Assembly: GCA_032719365.1 (NCBI GenBank) | Contig: CM064866.1 | Span: forward strand, 78,906,916 to 78,970,915 | Source of the DNA: Prinsepia uniflora | Lineage: Eukaryota; Streptophyta; Magnoliopsida; Rosales; Rosaceae | Direction of reading: 5' to 3' | Length of the DNA: 64,000 bases | In this document: piece after piece, positions 46,913 through 57,838 of the stretch | Layout: the number at the start of each line of letters is the position of its first letter | How positions within the stretch are numbered: the stretch's first letter is position 1 | Notes under the pieces: model-generated | What the model saw: the letters and a program-made list of their open reading frames with translations, nothing else | Told to the model about the DNA's origin: nothing | Databases searched by the model: none | Position numbers and translations under genes: made by a program

Positions 46913-47599
46913 TAGGGGTGGGCATATTGTCTCGAAATACCGAAACCATCTCGTCTCGTATCATACCAAACCGGAAAAAAACCGAATAGTAAAACCAAAA
47001 GGATGATCGGTACTGTACCGTTTTAAATCGGTATGGGATCAGTTTAGATGTTACAGAATACCATCCCATACCGAAACCGAATCGGTTTTAATTTTTTAAT
47101 TAATTAAAAATTAAATTAAATTCAACCATAAAAAGCCCCTAATAATCTAATAGCAAATAATTGATTTAATTGTATATTAATTTAGTTGATAGATTTAGTT
47201 GTATATTAATTTAGTTTATATATTTAATTTTATTTTAAGAGTTTTTTAGTTGATGGATTTAATTGTTTGTTAGGGTTTTTTAGTTAATGTTGTTAATTTT
47301 AGTTGATGTATTGAAATTGATTGGGTTATGAATTTTCTATACATTTTGAACAATATTTGTTACCCAACAAGAGTCTTAATTTCTGAATTTTATCAAAATA
47401 TTGCTTTTAAACATTGAATCAAATAATAAATAAATGAAATTATGAATTTGGCTTCAAAACCGAAACCGTACCGAATATACTTGGTACAGTACGGTACGGT
47501 ATCAATTTGATATTTAGAAATGTCATACCGTACCGAACAGGTTAAAATTATTTGGTACGGTTCCGGTATCACCTTCATACCGAACCATGCCCAGGGCTA
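46913..47599. mobile_element. hAT-like MITE with perfect 8-bp target duplication
   Basis: It starts TAGGGGTGGGCAT and ends ATGCCCAGGGCTA; the inverted end TAGCCCTGGGCAT matches the start at 10 of 13 positions. GTTTATAT flanks it on both sides (46,905-46,912 and 47,600-47,607), an exact 8-bp duplication as made by hAT transposases. The 687-bp interior has no reading frame but many CCGAAACC/GGTACGGT-type subterminal motifs in both orientations, likely transposase-binding repeats. Confidence 0.82.
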
Positions 47600-47607
47600 G
47601 TTTATAT

Positions 47608-48351
47608 GAGTTTCTTAACGTTCTCCTGGCATGCGAAAAATATGTAATTATGAATTTAAAGGTACAAAAAAAAGCACAATTTCTAATTTCTAACAAAGAG
47701 AAAGACTTGCCATTTGTAATGTTAGATTCGCGGTTTAGACTCATAACATTGGTCCTTTGATTATTTGAAAGGGCATTCTCGTCATTAATAACTACAATAT
47801 CCATAAGAGAAAGTTGTCAAATAAAGTGTTCAATTAGGGAAACTGTAATATAAATGATATTAAATGAAATTACCTCTTTTTGAAATCTATAACTTAGGAA
47901 TATCTCGGTTAGGGCTTTCAAAAGGGGAGGTGAAAATACCTGAATGTCTTCAACTGGAAAAACCAAATGTTGAGAATTTGAGCTTAGAGTTTGAGAGTTT
48001 GAATGAGATTGTAAGAAATTAAAAATTTAGAACAATTGAGAATTTGATATTGATTGAGATTGCTATTTAACCTTGGAACATAGAATTTGAACATTGAATC
48101 AGAACATTGAAACCCTGCGCCTTCTTTGGAACTTTGAAGGAGATTCTTCTTTCGTTCTCCGCTCCCTCGTATCCCCGTTTAAATTATCATTCATCTTTCT
48201 TTTTTAAAATATTAAAAAAAACTTAATTATGGGCCCTCCAAGATCTTTGGGCTAGGGCCCATGCCCCTTATGCCCTCCCTATTGGCCAGCCCTAAAGTAA
48301 TGGAGATGTGACGGTGACGATTTTTTTTTAAATTTTTATGCACACTTTCTT

Positions 48352-48391
<40 letters not shown>

Positions 48392-48524
48392 CAGATAATC
48401 TGTGAAATCCTCTTTAGATTATGTGGAATCTAAAATCACTTAAAGAATGTGGAGTTACCACGTGACCCATAATTCCTGAAATGACCAAATTACCCCTAGC
48501 AATAATATTTAAAACCCAAACACC
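47608..48524. other. Spacer with a long TA microsatellite
   Basis: No gene is recognised. A TA dinucleotide tract of about 35 bp lies at 48,355-48,389. See the note at 44,208 for the possible transposon edge at 48,231-48,290. Confidence 0.45.
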
Positions 48525-48810
48525 GAACATGACACAAGCCCACAACGCTTATAGCCCCAACATTGGGCCCAAACCGGGATGACGCGTGGAAGCCTCTTCA
48601 CCCTCGATCTGCGTAACACGTGTCAGCACACAAATCGATGAGTATTTGTCCAACATCAAAACTATGAAAATTGAATATCTCACTCACCCCTACATAAGGG
48701 GTACACATTTCCCAATAAAGGTAATTCGGTTCAACGCTACTTAAACTCTTAAAATTTCTCTTTCAAAACTGATTTAAGCATTGGAGCGTTCTTGGTAGAA
48801 CAACCCCCCG
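48525..48810. mobile_element. LTR fragment interrupted by the solo LTR insertion
   Basis: CTTATAGCCCCAACATTGGG, ACCCTCGATCTGCGTAACAC and CACATAAGGGGTACACATTT-like blocks are shared, in the same order, with 53,925-54,200. The 3' part ends CTTGGTAGAACAACCCCCCG exactly at the target site of the solo LTR starting at 48,811. It is a fragment of an older element, with no coding sequence. Confidence 0.55.
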
Positions 48811-51800
48811 TGTAACGACCCGTCCCGAAATTCGGGATTAGATTAGTAACTAATCATGATTAATGGGGTTAATCGGTGATTAGTTGGCGGAATCGGACGA
48901 ACGTTGCAAAATGACCGTTTTGCCCCTAGTCGTGGGTAAAATGTTGACTTTTTATTCGGGCGGTCAAATGGACCTTGACCGATGATTGTGACGTAGTCTG
49001 GGACGTCACGAGTTCATAGACAGGTGGCACGTCCGATTCAGACGCTCGAGGTGAAAGTTATGACGTTCGGAAGTGCAGGGGCATTTCCGTAATTTGGACG
49101 ATTTGGGGGAAATGTTGACTTTTTTAAATACAATTGATTTTCACACGACTCGAAGACCGTTAGGTTCGTCTCGAAGCCCCGAGTACAACGACAGGCGGCA
49201 CGCGTGAAAGGGTCATCGGATGACCAAGTTACAGGTCTAGGAAGTAGAGGGGCAATTTCGTAATTTTGTGCACAAGGGCAGATTGGTAATTTCACAGGGG
49301 CCTGTTTTGGAAACCGGGAAGCAGGGGCTGAACCACCGTGCGTGGATGGTCTGTCCGGGAGATTATTTTACTGGTTAGTGGCCTTGGTGTGTGAGTGTGG
49401 GTGCTTGGAACTGATGTACGGTATGGGGTTATGATTCTTTATACAAGGGTTGGCATTTTGAGGTGAGGAAAATCAGAATGGGCAAGGAACTGAGAGTGCA
49501 CGGCTGAAGTTGGAATTGGAGTGCTGTCGTGGACTAATTGTTTATGCAGATAGTGGGGGAACAGGGACAGAAGACAGTGCACAGTTGTGTTGGTAGAGGT
49601 GATGTGCGGGGATCAATCGCACAGTGATTTGTGCGGATACATTTTGAAATGGGAAAACAGAGACAGTGGAGGCTTGTGCTGCAGAGTGAGATGGTGCGAT
49701 GGTGGGGAACCTCAGTAAACAAAATGCTGTAGTGAGCGTGGATTTGGAGGCATTGAAACTTGGTTTGGGCAGAAACAGAGCACGGGAATGATTTTAAAAT
49801 TTGGTCTGGGCCTGTTTGCGGGAAACAGAGACTCAGTGAGTCTGAGTGGATTTCCACGGGTGTTGGGTCACAATTCAGATATCTGAGAGTAATGGGAGTG
49901 AGAGAGATTCATTTGGTGTGACTGAGAGTGGAGGAAATGAGATAAAATTGGTGAGGGAATGCTCAAAACCCGAAACCTGTTCTTGAGTGAATTTAAACCC
50001 GAATTTAAATTTTCTGCCAGCCCAAGCCAAATTGAGGCCCGAATGAGTCTTCTGGAACCTTATGTAGTCGATCCAAATCGATTATTGCAAGCTTTGAAGC
50101 TCCTGGAGCCATGGACGGACGTCGTGGGTGGCCGGAAAATCGAGCATAGTGTTCGTGCAATTGGAGGTTAGTTGTCGTGAAATTGAATCCTAAATTATCT
50201 TTACCATAAGGCTTTAATGCTAGACGAACAACTAATTGAAGACTTCCTTGGTTGTTAATCAAACCCAGATGAGGAACTCGATTTTGGAACTTGGGTTGAG
50301 TCGAGATGGTTCGAGGTTATGACGATTGCAATGGACAGTGCAGATCCCTAATTCAAATGGTGGCGAAGCTAATAGTGTATTCAATCGTTCAAAATGATGT
50401 CGAATTGATGGGATGGTAATCGGGTCCTCACGCGGGTTGAACGACCTGTATGTCAGAAAGTCGGGTGAAGACGATGACTGTTGATGTTACTGTAGATGGC
50501 GCGTGGGTGTCACGCGTAGCCACTCACGGCGGCGCGTGACCGCGCGTGGGTCCGATTTGCGAGGTAAGTCCAACATGACTTTTGTCCTATACAGTGTAAC
50601 GAACATTTTAACGTTGGTTTCGAATTTATCGGACACCGTTTCGATGTCGTTTCGAGGGTCCGAAGGTCTATGTCACGTTTTTAATGAACGATTAAATCCC
50701 GGAAAATTATGGGAAATTAATATGTTGTTAATTGAGACCTTAGTAACCCGGAGAAGTGATTTGGACAAGATTCAAGCTTTCTGGAAAATGGCGAAAATTA
50801 CGGAAACGCGTGCGGCGAAACCGAGCACTAAGGACGGTGTGTGAGTGGACGTTGCTTTCAAAATTTAATGCATGCATAAATACTTCTATGATTTCTATGA
50901 TTATGATTATGAATTGTGATTGAGTTCAATTTCCGTATTTATACGTATTTTTGCTATACATGTGAGTTGCACGTATTTCAAGACTATGGTTTCGCTTGCG
51001 TTTTGATGATGGGTTAATGAATGATTTTATGTGATTTGTGCGTATTATGTTTTTAAGATGTTGGATTTTGATTGTGAGTATAGTTTACGGTTTTGACACG
51101 AATTTCGAGAATGTCACGGTTTTGTACGTTTTACGAGATTTCGAGTATGTTGCGATTTGATCGTGATTTTGGTGATTTGATTGTGGTTTTGATGTCTTGA
51201 CCTTGAGATTTGGAATATGAGGAGTTTTCAAGGATTTAAAACGGATTTTGGAAAAGATGAATTCGGGCTTGATGCTCGGGGCATAAAAGTAATTTTGATG
51301 AACGAGTTTTCGGAAGTTTGAAAATGGATTCTTGGTTTGGGTTCGGGATGATGCTTCCGGATGCCGGCTTACGGAATCATTATTGCGAATTCGAATACGG
51401 GAATGAAAAAAGGATTTAATAAAGTGATTTGGTATGATTGCATGTGCCCCGTGTTTAATGATGATTTGTTTATGTTTTGTGAAGTACAATTTGGGGATTT
51501 GAAGGTGGAAATTTGGATCATGAGTCCTGTTGTGAAAAATGTGACTTCGGGATGGATCCCGCGTTGTTGTGATTGATAAATATTTTGGGGACCCATTGAA
51601 AACTGTTTTGGGTTTAAAGACCCGGGTGCTATTGCTGGAGCACGTTTTGAGTTTAAAGACTCGGTTAATTGATGACGGGGGCGGGCCCGAAAATTGGGTT
51701 TAAAGACCCAGATTGAGTTTAAAGACTCGTGAGTTTAAAGGCTCGGTTATTATGATACCCCCGAGGCATATTGATTATGTTCTGAGTTTAAAGACTCGTT

Positions 51801-52425
51801 GATATCCCGGGAAGGACTGATTATGCGCATGGTTTTGAGTTTAAAGACTCGGGCGCACTTGATATCCAACAAAACGATTGACTTGTGATTTATTGTTGAT
51901 CTCTGATGTTTCGGTTGAGTTGGGCAGTGGCCCGGTTTATATGGTCGATGGATTGGTTTATGTTGTATCTTTGGATTTTGGTTTTCACGGTTTTGGGCTG
52001 AGGCCCGGTGTTTATGATTGCGGGCTAATACCCAATGGTTGAGAAAGGAAAAATGATTTTGAGTTTCATACGAGTTTTCCTTGTGTTGGAATTTGATAAA
52101 AGGATTTCTTATGTTGAGAATGTAACGGTTTGCGAAATGGTTTTTGTATGCATGCATTGGTTTTACGCGGAGGGTAAAAACGTCTTTTGTAACTGTTTTT
52201 ATAAGCTAATTTATTTTTATCCACTCACACCTTTTGATTTTTATTGACCCTCCAGGTTGTGGCGCGTTGATCGAGGCTGATCGTGAGGCGGAGGCATGAG
52301 TAAACACGTGTGGCTATCCCTGGTCTGGCATGTACTGAGGGTAACTTGGGTATTTCAGTCGACTTGCCAGACGGGAGCAGGATCGGGCACGGTTATCGAT
52401 GCCCCTTTCGGGGGCGGTCCTGTCA
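48811..52425. mobile_element. Solo long LTR (3.6 kb), same family as 37,576-40,488
   Basis: It begins TGTAACGACCCGTCCCGAAA and ends GGGGCGGTCCTGTCA. CCCCG flanks it on both sides (48,806-48,810 and 52,426-52,430). The order of conserved blocks is the same as in the sister copy: TTGACTTTTT, GGACGTCACGAGTTCATAG, GACAGGCGGCACGC, GGCGCGTGACCGCGCGTGG, the 14-bp hairpin motif array, TCCACTCACACCTT, CCTCCAGGTTGTGG. It is about 700 bp longer than the sister. No pol-type domain or second LTR is found inside. Confidence 0.78.
51610..51850. repeat. Array of seven 14-bp hairpin motifs in LTR
   Basis: GGG..CCC forms start at 51,610 and 51,696. GAG..CTC forms start at 51,649, 51,715, 51,784 and 51,837. 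One variant at 51,731 (GAGTTTAAAGGCTC) still pairs through a T-G wobble. Copies at 51,715 and 51,731 are spaced 16 bp, as in the sister LTR. Confidence 0.9.
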
Positions 52426-52430
52426 CCCCG

Positions 52431-53924
52431 GGTCTCGATCATTAAACGAACGATAGCTTACTGTTTTCTATTTGCAGGGATTCATGAGGTTTTTGAGTTT
52501 AAAGAACGAATTCTGTTTCAACGGATTAAAATTCCCATTTTAAAAGGAAAAAATATCTGACATCAAAAGGAATAGAAATCAGTAAGTATATAGGGGTGAT
52601 GAAAATCAAATCAAAGGCAATGATTCTCATTACGAAATACTCTTGCGTTTACTTGTAAAATCATTTTTTAATAGGTTGATTTCACATGTAATTCTTAATG
52701 GGATTAACTAAAGGTGGAAGATGTTAATGATTCTTATTACTTATTTTAATTTTTTATGTATTAAAATTGCGCTACAATTTTTATAATAATTACAAAGTGC
52801 AGTCATAAAAAAATATAGTGATATATTATTATAATCTAAATTATTATCATACAAAAAGGAGTGATGGTATATATAGTTTAATGAATCAAATTTTTATAAT
52901 GATTTCAAATGGGGTATTTTGAAAAAAGATTATAAATCAGATCAGTCTAGAAATTGGAATAAGGAATAACACAGAATGAAATTAAGGAATAAGGCAGCTG
53001 ACGTTAAAGATGAGGACATGGGTCGATGAAGCCTGTCATGGAGAAGTCGTCGCGCGAAACTGAGGTTGAATGTCTTCATCCCTTCACGTGAGGATGATGT
53101 TAGAGGTGAGAGAGGATGTTAGGAACAATTAGATAATTTGACTTCTCAATTTAATTTTTTAACGGCATGTAAACAGATTTTTAATGGAGGTTTTGAATTG
53201 TAACATTTTAAAGAGTATGGTGTAAATTGATACATTTAAAAACTCAAGTATGAATATATTATAAGCTGTAAAGTACAGGGTGGTAAAATGTAATTTGCCC
53301 TAATAATAATGAAAATAATTTTCATTAATTTTCGGATTATTTATAATTTGTAAATACCTCAATGGGAATGATTATCCACTTCTCCAATTATTCACTTTTT
53401 TAATTGCCTACCTCAATTACCCACTTTTTCCATTTTTTGGGGGATAAACGTGTTCTAAGTTTAAACTTTAGTGTCTTTTTATCTTATATGGATTAGGTTC
53501 TCATATGAAAGTCTCACTTTGCACCTTATTCTCATTATTCGTGCAAAATACACCCTAAAGTGACCGAGTTGGGTCACTCAACAATTTTTCGTTTAATCTA
53601 TTAAATGGGCCTCAATTTAAAGGTAATTTTGAAATTTTAAGTGTAAATCTATCGTGCCCAACCTATAACACCCATTTCTCTAGCACAACCTTGAACACCC
53701 TCTTATTCCATCATTCCCCAACCTAGGATACACATCATATCCCATGCACAACCAATTGCAACATTGAGAACGCAAGCTAATAAAAACCCTATACAATACT
53801 TTGTCATTTTCCAGAAATCGGAAGAAATCCAGAAGAAGGAAGCAATGGAAGCCCCGAGCATATTGATGTTGTTGATACCATATCTTACCAGACTTACTGG
53901 ACTGTCCTAAAGCCCAAGCATCGA
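52431..53924. other. AT-rich spacer, no gene seen
   Basis: This runs right of the solo LTR. A single further copy of the GAGTTTAAAGA half-motif occurs at about 52,495, outside the LTR. No open frame or structured repeat is supported in the rest. Confidence 0.4.
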
Positions 53925-54330
53925 ATAAGGTACAAGCCCACAGTACTTACATAGCCCCAACACTGGGCCCGAGGCGGGATAAAACGTGCAAGCCTATCTA
54001 CCCTCGATCTGCGTAACACATGTCAACACGCAAATTGAGGAGCATTTGTCCCACATTGAAACTATGGAAATCGAATATCTCACTTACCTATACATAAGGG
54101 GTACACATTTCTCAATAAAGGGAACTAATAACTACTATTCACTATTACTCTACCGAACTTACCATTTACCGTTTCCTCTTACAAACAAAATTACTGACTT
54201 GACCGTCGGAGAACCTTAGGCCGGCACCACACTGGTGCGCGTACTAATGGAAGACCAACTACTTTCCTAGTTGGCAGGTTACGAGGAAGGACACATCTAA
54301 TACTTCAACAGATGTCACATATTCTACCTC
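53925..54330. mobile_element. LTR fragment of the 48,525 family
   Basis: It shares CATAGCCCCAACACTGGGCC, CCCTCGATCTGCGTAACACA, GAATATCTCACTTACC and ACATAAGGGGTACACATTTC with 48,525-48,720. It extends further right to CCTTAGGCCGGCACCACACT, a block also seen at 8,670. Both ends are uncertain and no target duplication is visible. Confidence 0.55.
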
Positions 54331-54833
54331 CAACAAGATGCAATCTCTTAAGAACCCATCATCTCAAACACAAAGAGAAGCTCAAATTTCACAATTTCAC
54401 AAAATTTCAAACATACTCAGAAGCTCAATTTGAAACACATACAATTGCAATTGCATTCCAATTTCGTGTGGTTATGAATGCCCACATCAAATTGGATTGA
54501 ATTAAAAATTTTGAGAGGAGAGATGCCCAAAATAAAAAATTGGATCGGATGCCCAAAAAAAATTGCAATGCAAAATAAAAAATTGGATCGAATATCTTGG
54601 TCGCCCTTTGTCTCTCCATGTGACTTGATTATATGAAATTGGCACTGTTCGAAATCTTTTGCATACCAATTGATACTTGGTAGACAATTGAGGCAGAACA
54701 AATTCCAAAATGGTCTCTGCATGTCAAACCGAAAGAGGCACACACCCCACCTAAGTCCATTATTAATTAACTAGGAATTCATCTACCCACCTTCATACTC
54801 TAGGTACGACCTTCTCAGAGCAGAGTGGCATGG
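54331..54833. other. Spacer left of the Copia element
   Basis: No gene is recognised. AAAATAAAAAATTGGATCGGATGC and a near copy about 47 bp later form a small direct repeat near 54,530-54,600. Confidence 0.4.
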
Positions 54834-55515
54834 TGTTAGGAAATTAATCCTCCGCCACACAATTGCTAACAATAAAGATGAAAAAAGAAAATAAAGAAAC
54901 CAAGAACACAAAAGATTTAACGAGGTTTGGCCAATTAACTTGCCTACGTCCTCGGAGAGTTTTCTCCTTCACTATGAGAGAATACAAAATACAAGATTAC
55001 ACTACTCAAGTTTATACCCAACTCGAGCCCTTGTATCCAATAGGATACCCCTTGTACACCATCTCTCAACCCGAGAAAATCACTCTACCCCAAAGAGCTA
55101 TACACACTCTTTCACCTTCTCTTAACCGAGAAGATCACTCTACTCCAAGAGCTATACACACTCTTGAAGTGCTCAAGAAGATCACTCTAGCCCAAGAGCT
55201 ATACACACTCTTGAAGCACTTACTCACTTGTGAGGTGTTCTCCTTGATGTTGAAATGTGGTCAAGCTCTCCACCTTATATAGTGCTTAAGGCACAAGTTG
55301 TATTTGTGTTTTTCCAATGTGGGACATTTTCCTCACATTTCAACATCCTTCATTGAAGTCCATTCATGCACCTTCTTCAATTAATGTTCTTCTTCATGAA
55401 GCTTCCACATCAATATTTTCCTACAAGGTTGAATGAACAACACCATGTATTTATTCCCAATACATAATCAAATTCCAATGCATTAATAATCCACTAAGGA
55501 GGCATTAACTCAACA
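54834..55515 (-). repeat. 3' LTR of the Copia element
   Basis: This is the downstream LTR in the sense of the element. It carries short internal repeats around CACTCTACTCCAAGAGCTAT and AAGATCACTCTAGCCCAAGA. The open frame crossing it (54,863-55,282 on the plus strand) is LTR sequence, not a gene. Confidence 0.92.
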
Positions 55516-55720
55516 ATCTCCCCCTGCCGACTTAGGTGGATAATGTTGCATCACCACTTCAATCCCTGAAGTTCATCTCAAATTGAGATACCGCTTGATA
55601 TACCCACAAGCATTCCATTGGCCTTATTCTTGTACCAACTACACATACCCCGAATCAGTTGCATACGGTCCTAGCTCCCCCTGATTCAAAATGGTCAATG
55701 CTATGTGCAGCTGCTCCGAG

Positions 55721-57112
55721 TCAACAATTACCAGTTGGCTCCGAAGAGGGGCCTCGACTTTGCCTCTCTTCCCTAGCAGGATTATCTTTCTCACCATCGT
55801 CTGAAACTTGGAAACATGTAGATAGCGTCTCTGCTATGCTTGCAAACAAGACCCGCTTCAGGTACCTGTTCTCCTGTGCACCCTGTTTCCCAACAACCTT
55901 CGAGGTCTGAGTTTTTCCCATCAGACGGAACATACTTTTACATTTTTCTCCCTTCATTAGGACCATGCAGCCACGTGACACTTTCATAACTCCCCCTGCT
56001 GACGAAACCTCGCAGCCCTTGGAGTCTAGTTGGCTCAAAGATATTAGATTTCTCCGGAACTTTGGGACATACACCACATCACCCAATGTTCGAACTGCTC
56101 CATCGAACATTTTGATCTTCACCGTTCCCGTACCCATGACACGACGTCTTGTGCCATCACCCCAAGTCACAAATCCTTGGACTTCCTGGAACGTATAAAA
56201 ATATTCTCTCCTAGAGCAAAGGTGATGAGAACAACCACTATCTAATATCCAACAATCTTGAGAAAAAATGTAATTGCCTTTGGAGACTGTGAGAAGTTCT
56301 CCAAAATCTCTAGACATCTCCGCTACACCAGCCAAGGAGAAATCTGAGCCCTTATCGTCCTTCTCTTTCATCAATGGACAATCCGGCTTTATGTGTCCCC
56401 ACTCCTTACACTTGTAGCATTGCTTGCCCTTTCCTCTGCCTCTGGATTTAGACCTGCTATGCTCACTAAATCCCCTCGCAGTTGACCTTCCCTTACGATT
56501 CTGTTCACGAGCAATGAAGACAGAACCTTGAGAATTATCGGCTTTTCTTCTCTTCTCATGTGATAAGAGAGTCAATTCTACATCCTCCATCTTCAGTGTA
56601 TCTTTACCATACACAATTGTAGTAACAATATTCTCATATGAATCGGGAAGTGAGGTAAGAAGTAAAAGGGCTTGATCTTCTTCCTCAATTTTAACCCCAA
56701 CTCTTGATAGTTGATTTATCAATCCCTTGAACACATTCATGTGCTCCATGAGATTCGCACCTTCTCCCATCTTGAGCTTGTAGAGATCCCGCTTTAAATT
56801 CAGCTTTGTTTGCAAGCCTTTCCCAAGATAAAGCTTCTCCATTTTCTCCCAAAGCTCAGGTGCAGAATCTACATCATTAACATTATTTATAATATTGTCA
56901 GCAATATAAAACCTAATAGTGCCGACACACCTGGACTCAAACTCGTCCCAATCTTCATCTGGCATCTTCTCTGGCTTCGTATCCTTCCCCTTCAACGGTC
57001 TTGCAAGGCCTTGTTGAACTAGGATGTCCTTCACCCTCCTTTGCCATAGAGTGAAATTTCTTTTTCCATCAAATTGCTCCACCTTGAAATGTGAGCCGCT
57101 AGAACTTGCCAT
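55721..57112 (-). CDS. Copia gag polyprotein with truncated protease
   Basis: The chosen start is the ATG at 57,112 (MASSSGSHFKVEQFDGKRNF), 463 residues to the stop at 55,721. A longer upstream frame runs into the primer-site region and is not needed. The N-terminal half is the gag domain of plant Copia elements (FTLWQRRVKDILVQQGL; WEKMEKLYLGKGLQTKLNLK; YENIVTTIVYG). A CCHC zinc knuckle (CYKCKEWGHIKPDC) sits after an Arg/Gly-rich linker. The aspartic protease start WILDSGCSHHLC and the following VYVPKFRRNLISLSQLDSKG are intact. The frame then passes into unrelated sequence and stops where the GAG-pre-integrase and integrase should follow, so pol is deleted. The frame is free of stops, in keeping with a young insertion. 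Confidence 0.9.
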   Translation of the reverse strand: MASSSGSHFKVEQFDGKRNFTLWQRRVKDILVQQGLARPLKGKDTKPEKMPDEDWDEFESRCVGTIRFYIADNIINNVNDVDSAPELWEKMEKLYLGKGLQTKLNLKRDLYKLKMGEGANLMEHMNVFKGLINQLSRVGVKIEEEDQALLLLTSLPDSYENIVTTIVYGKDTLKMEDVELTLLSHEKRRKADNSQGSVFIAREQNRKGRSTARGFSEHSRSKSRGRGKGKQCYKCKEWGHIKPDCPLMKEKDDKGSDFSLAGVAEMSRDFGELLTVSKGNYIFSQDCWILDSGCSHHLCSRREYFYTFQEVQGFVTWGDGTRRRVMGTGTVKIKMFDGAVRTLGDVVYVPKFRRNLISLSQLDSKGCEVSSAGGVMKVSRGCMVLMKGEKCKSMFRLMGKTQTSKVVGKQGAQENRYLKRVLFASIAETLSTCFQVSDDGEKDNPAREERQSRGPSSEPTGNC

Positions 57113-57138
57113 AGCAAACCGCTCACGATCGAACCAGA

Positions 57139-57150
57139 GCTCTGATACCA
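57139..57150 (-). other. Primer-binding site (initiator Met tRNA type)
   Basis: The minus strand reads TGGTATCAGAGC just downstream of the 5' LTR end. It matches the standard plant Copia primer-binding site complementary to the 3' end of initiator tRNA-Met. Confidence 0.85.
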
Positions 57151-57152
57151 CT

Positions 57153-57833
57153 TGTTAGGAAATTAATCCTCCGCCACGCAATTGCTAACAATAAAGATGA
57201 AAAAAGAAAATAAAGAAACCAAGAACACAAAAGATTTAACGAGGTTCGGCCAATTAACTGCCTACGTCCTCGGAGAGTTTTCTCCTTCACTATGAGAGAA
57301 TACAAAATACAAGATTACACTACTCAAGTTTATACCCAACTCGAGCCCTTGTATCCAATAGGATACCCCTTGTACACACTCTCTCAACCCGAGAAAATCA
57401 CTTTACCCCAAAGAGCTATACACACTCTTTCACCTTCTCTTAACCGAGAAGATCACTCTACTCCAAGAACTATACACACTCTTGAAGTGCTCAAGAAGAT
57501 CACTCTAGCCCAAGAGCTATACACACTCTTGAAGCACTCACTCACTTGTGAGGTGTTCTCCTTGATGTTGAAATGTGGCCAAGCTCTTCACCTTATATAG
57601 TGTTTAAGGCACAAGTTGTATTTGTGCTTTTCCAATGTGGGACATTTTCCTCACATTTCAACATCCTTCATTGAAGTCCATTCATGCACCTTCTTCAATT
57701 AATGTTCTTCTTCATGAAACTTCCACATCAATCTTTTCCTATAAGGTTGAATGAACAACACCATGTATTTATTCCCAATACATAATCAAATTCCAATGCA
57801 TTAATAATCCACTAAGGAGGCATTAACTCAACA
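57153..57833 (-). repeat. 5' LTR of the Copia element
   Basis: This is the upstream LTR in the sense of the element. It is about 98% identical to the copy at 54,834-55,515 and should contain the element's promoter. Confidence 0.92.
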
Positions 57834-57838
57834 CAAGG

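Larger units (their letters stand above)
54834..57833 (-). mobile_element. Non-autonomous Copia-type LTR retrotransposon (gag plus partial protease)
   Basis: Two LTRs of about 681 bp (54,834-55,515 and 57,153-57,833) differ by roughly 15 positions by eye. The element runs on the minus strand. The upstream LTR (57,833 side) starts TGTTGAGTTAATGCC and ends ..CCTAACA. Three bases on, the minus strand reads TGGTATCAGAGC, the usual primer-binding site for initiator methionine tRNA. A purine-rich tract (GGCAGGGGGAGAT) abuts the other LTR at 55,516. The flanks CATGG and CAAGG are a 4/5 target duplication. Integrase, reverse transcriptase and RNase H are absent, so mobilisation would need proteins from another element. 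Confidence 0.93.

Noticed and set aside
37571..52430. The two long LTR units as the two LTRs of one giant element containing the DnaJ gene
   Set aside because: Their target duplications differ (TAAGC and CCCCG) and each unit has its own on both sides. The intervening DNA has an ordinary gene and unrelated MITEs rather than retroelement domains.
54863..55282. 139-codon plus-strand frame, repeated at 57,292-57,600
   Set aside because: Both copies lie inside the Copia LTRs; their similarity is the LTR identity, not two genes.
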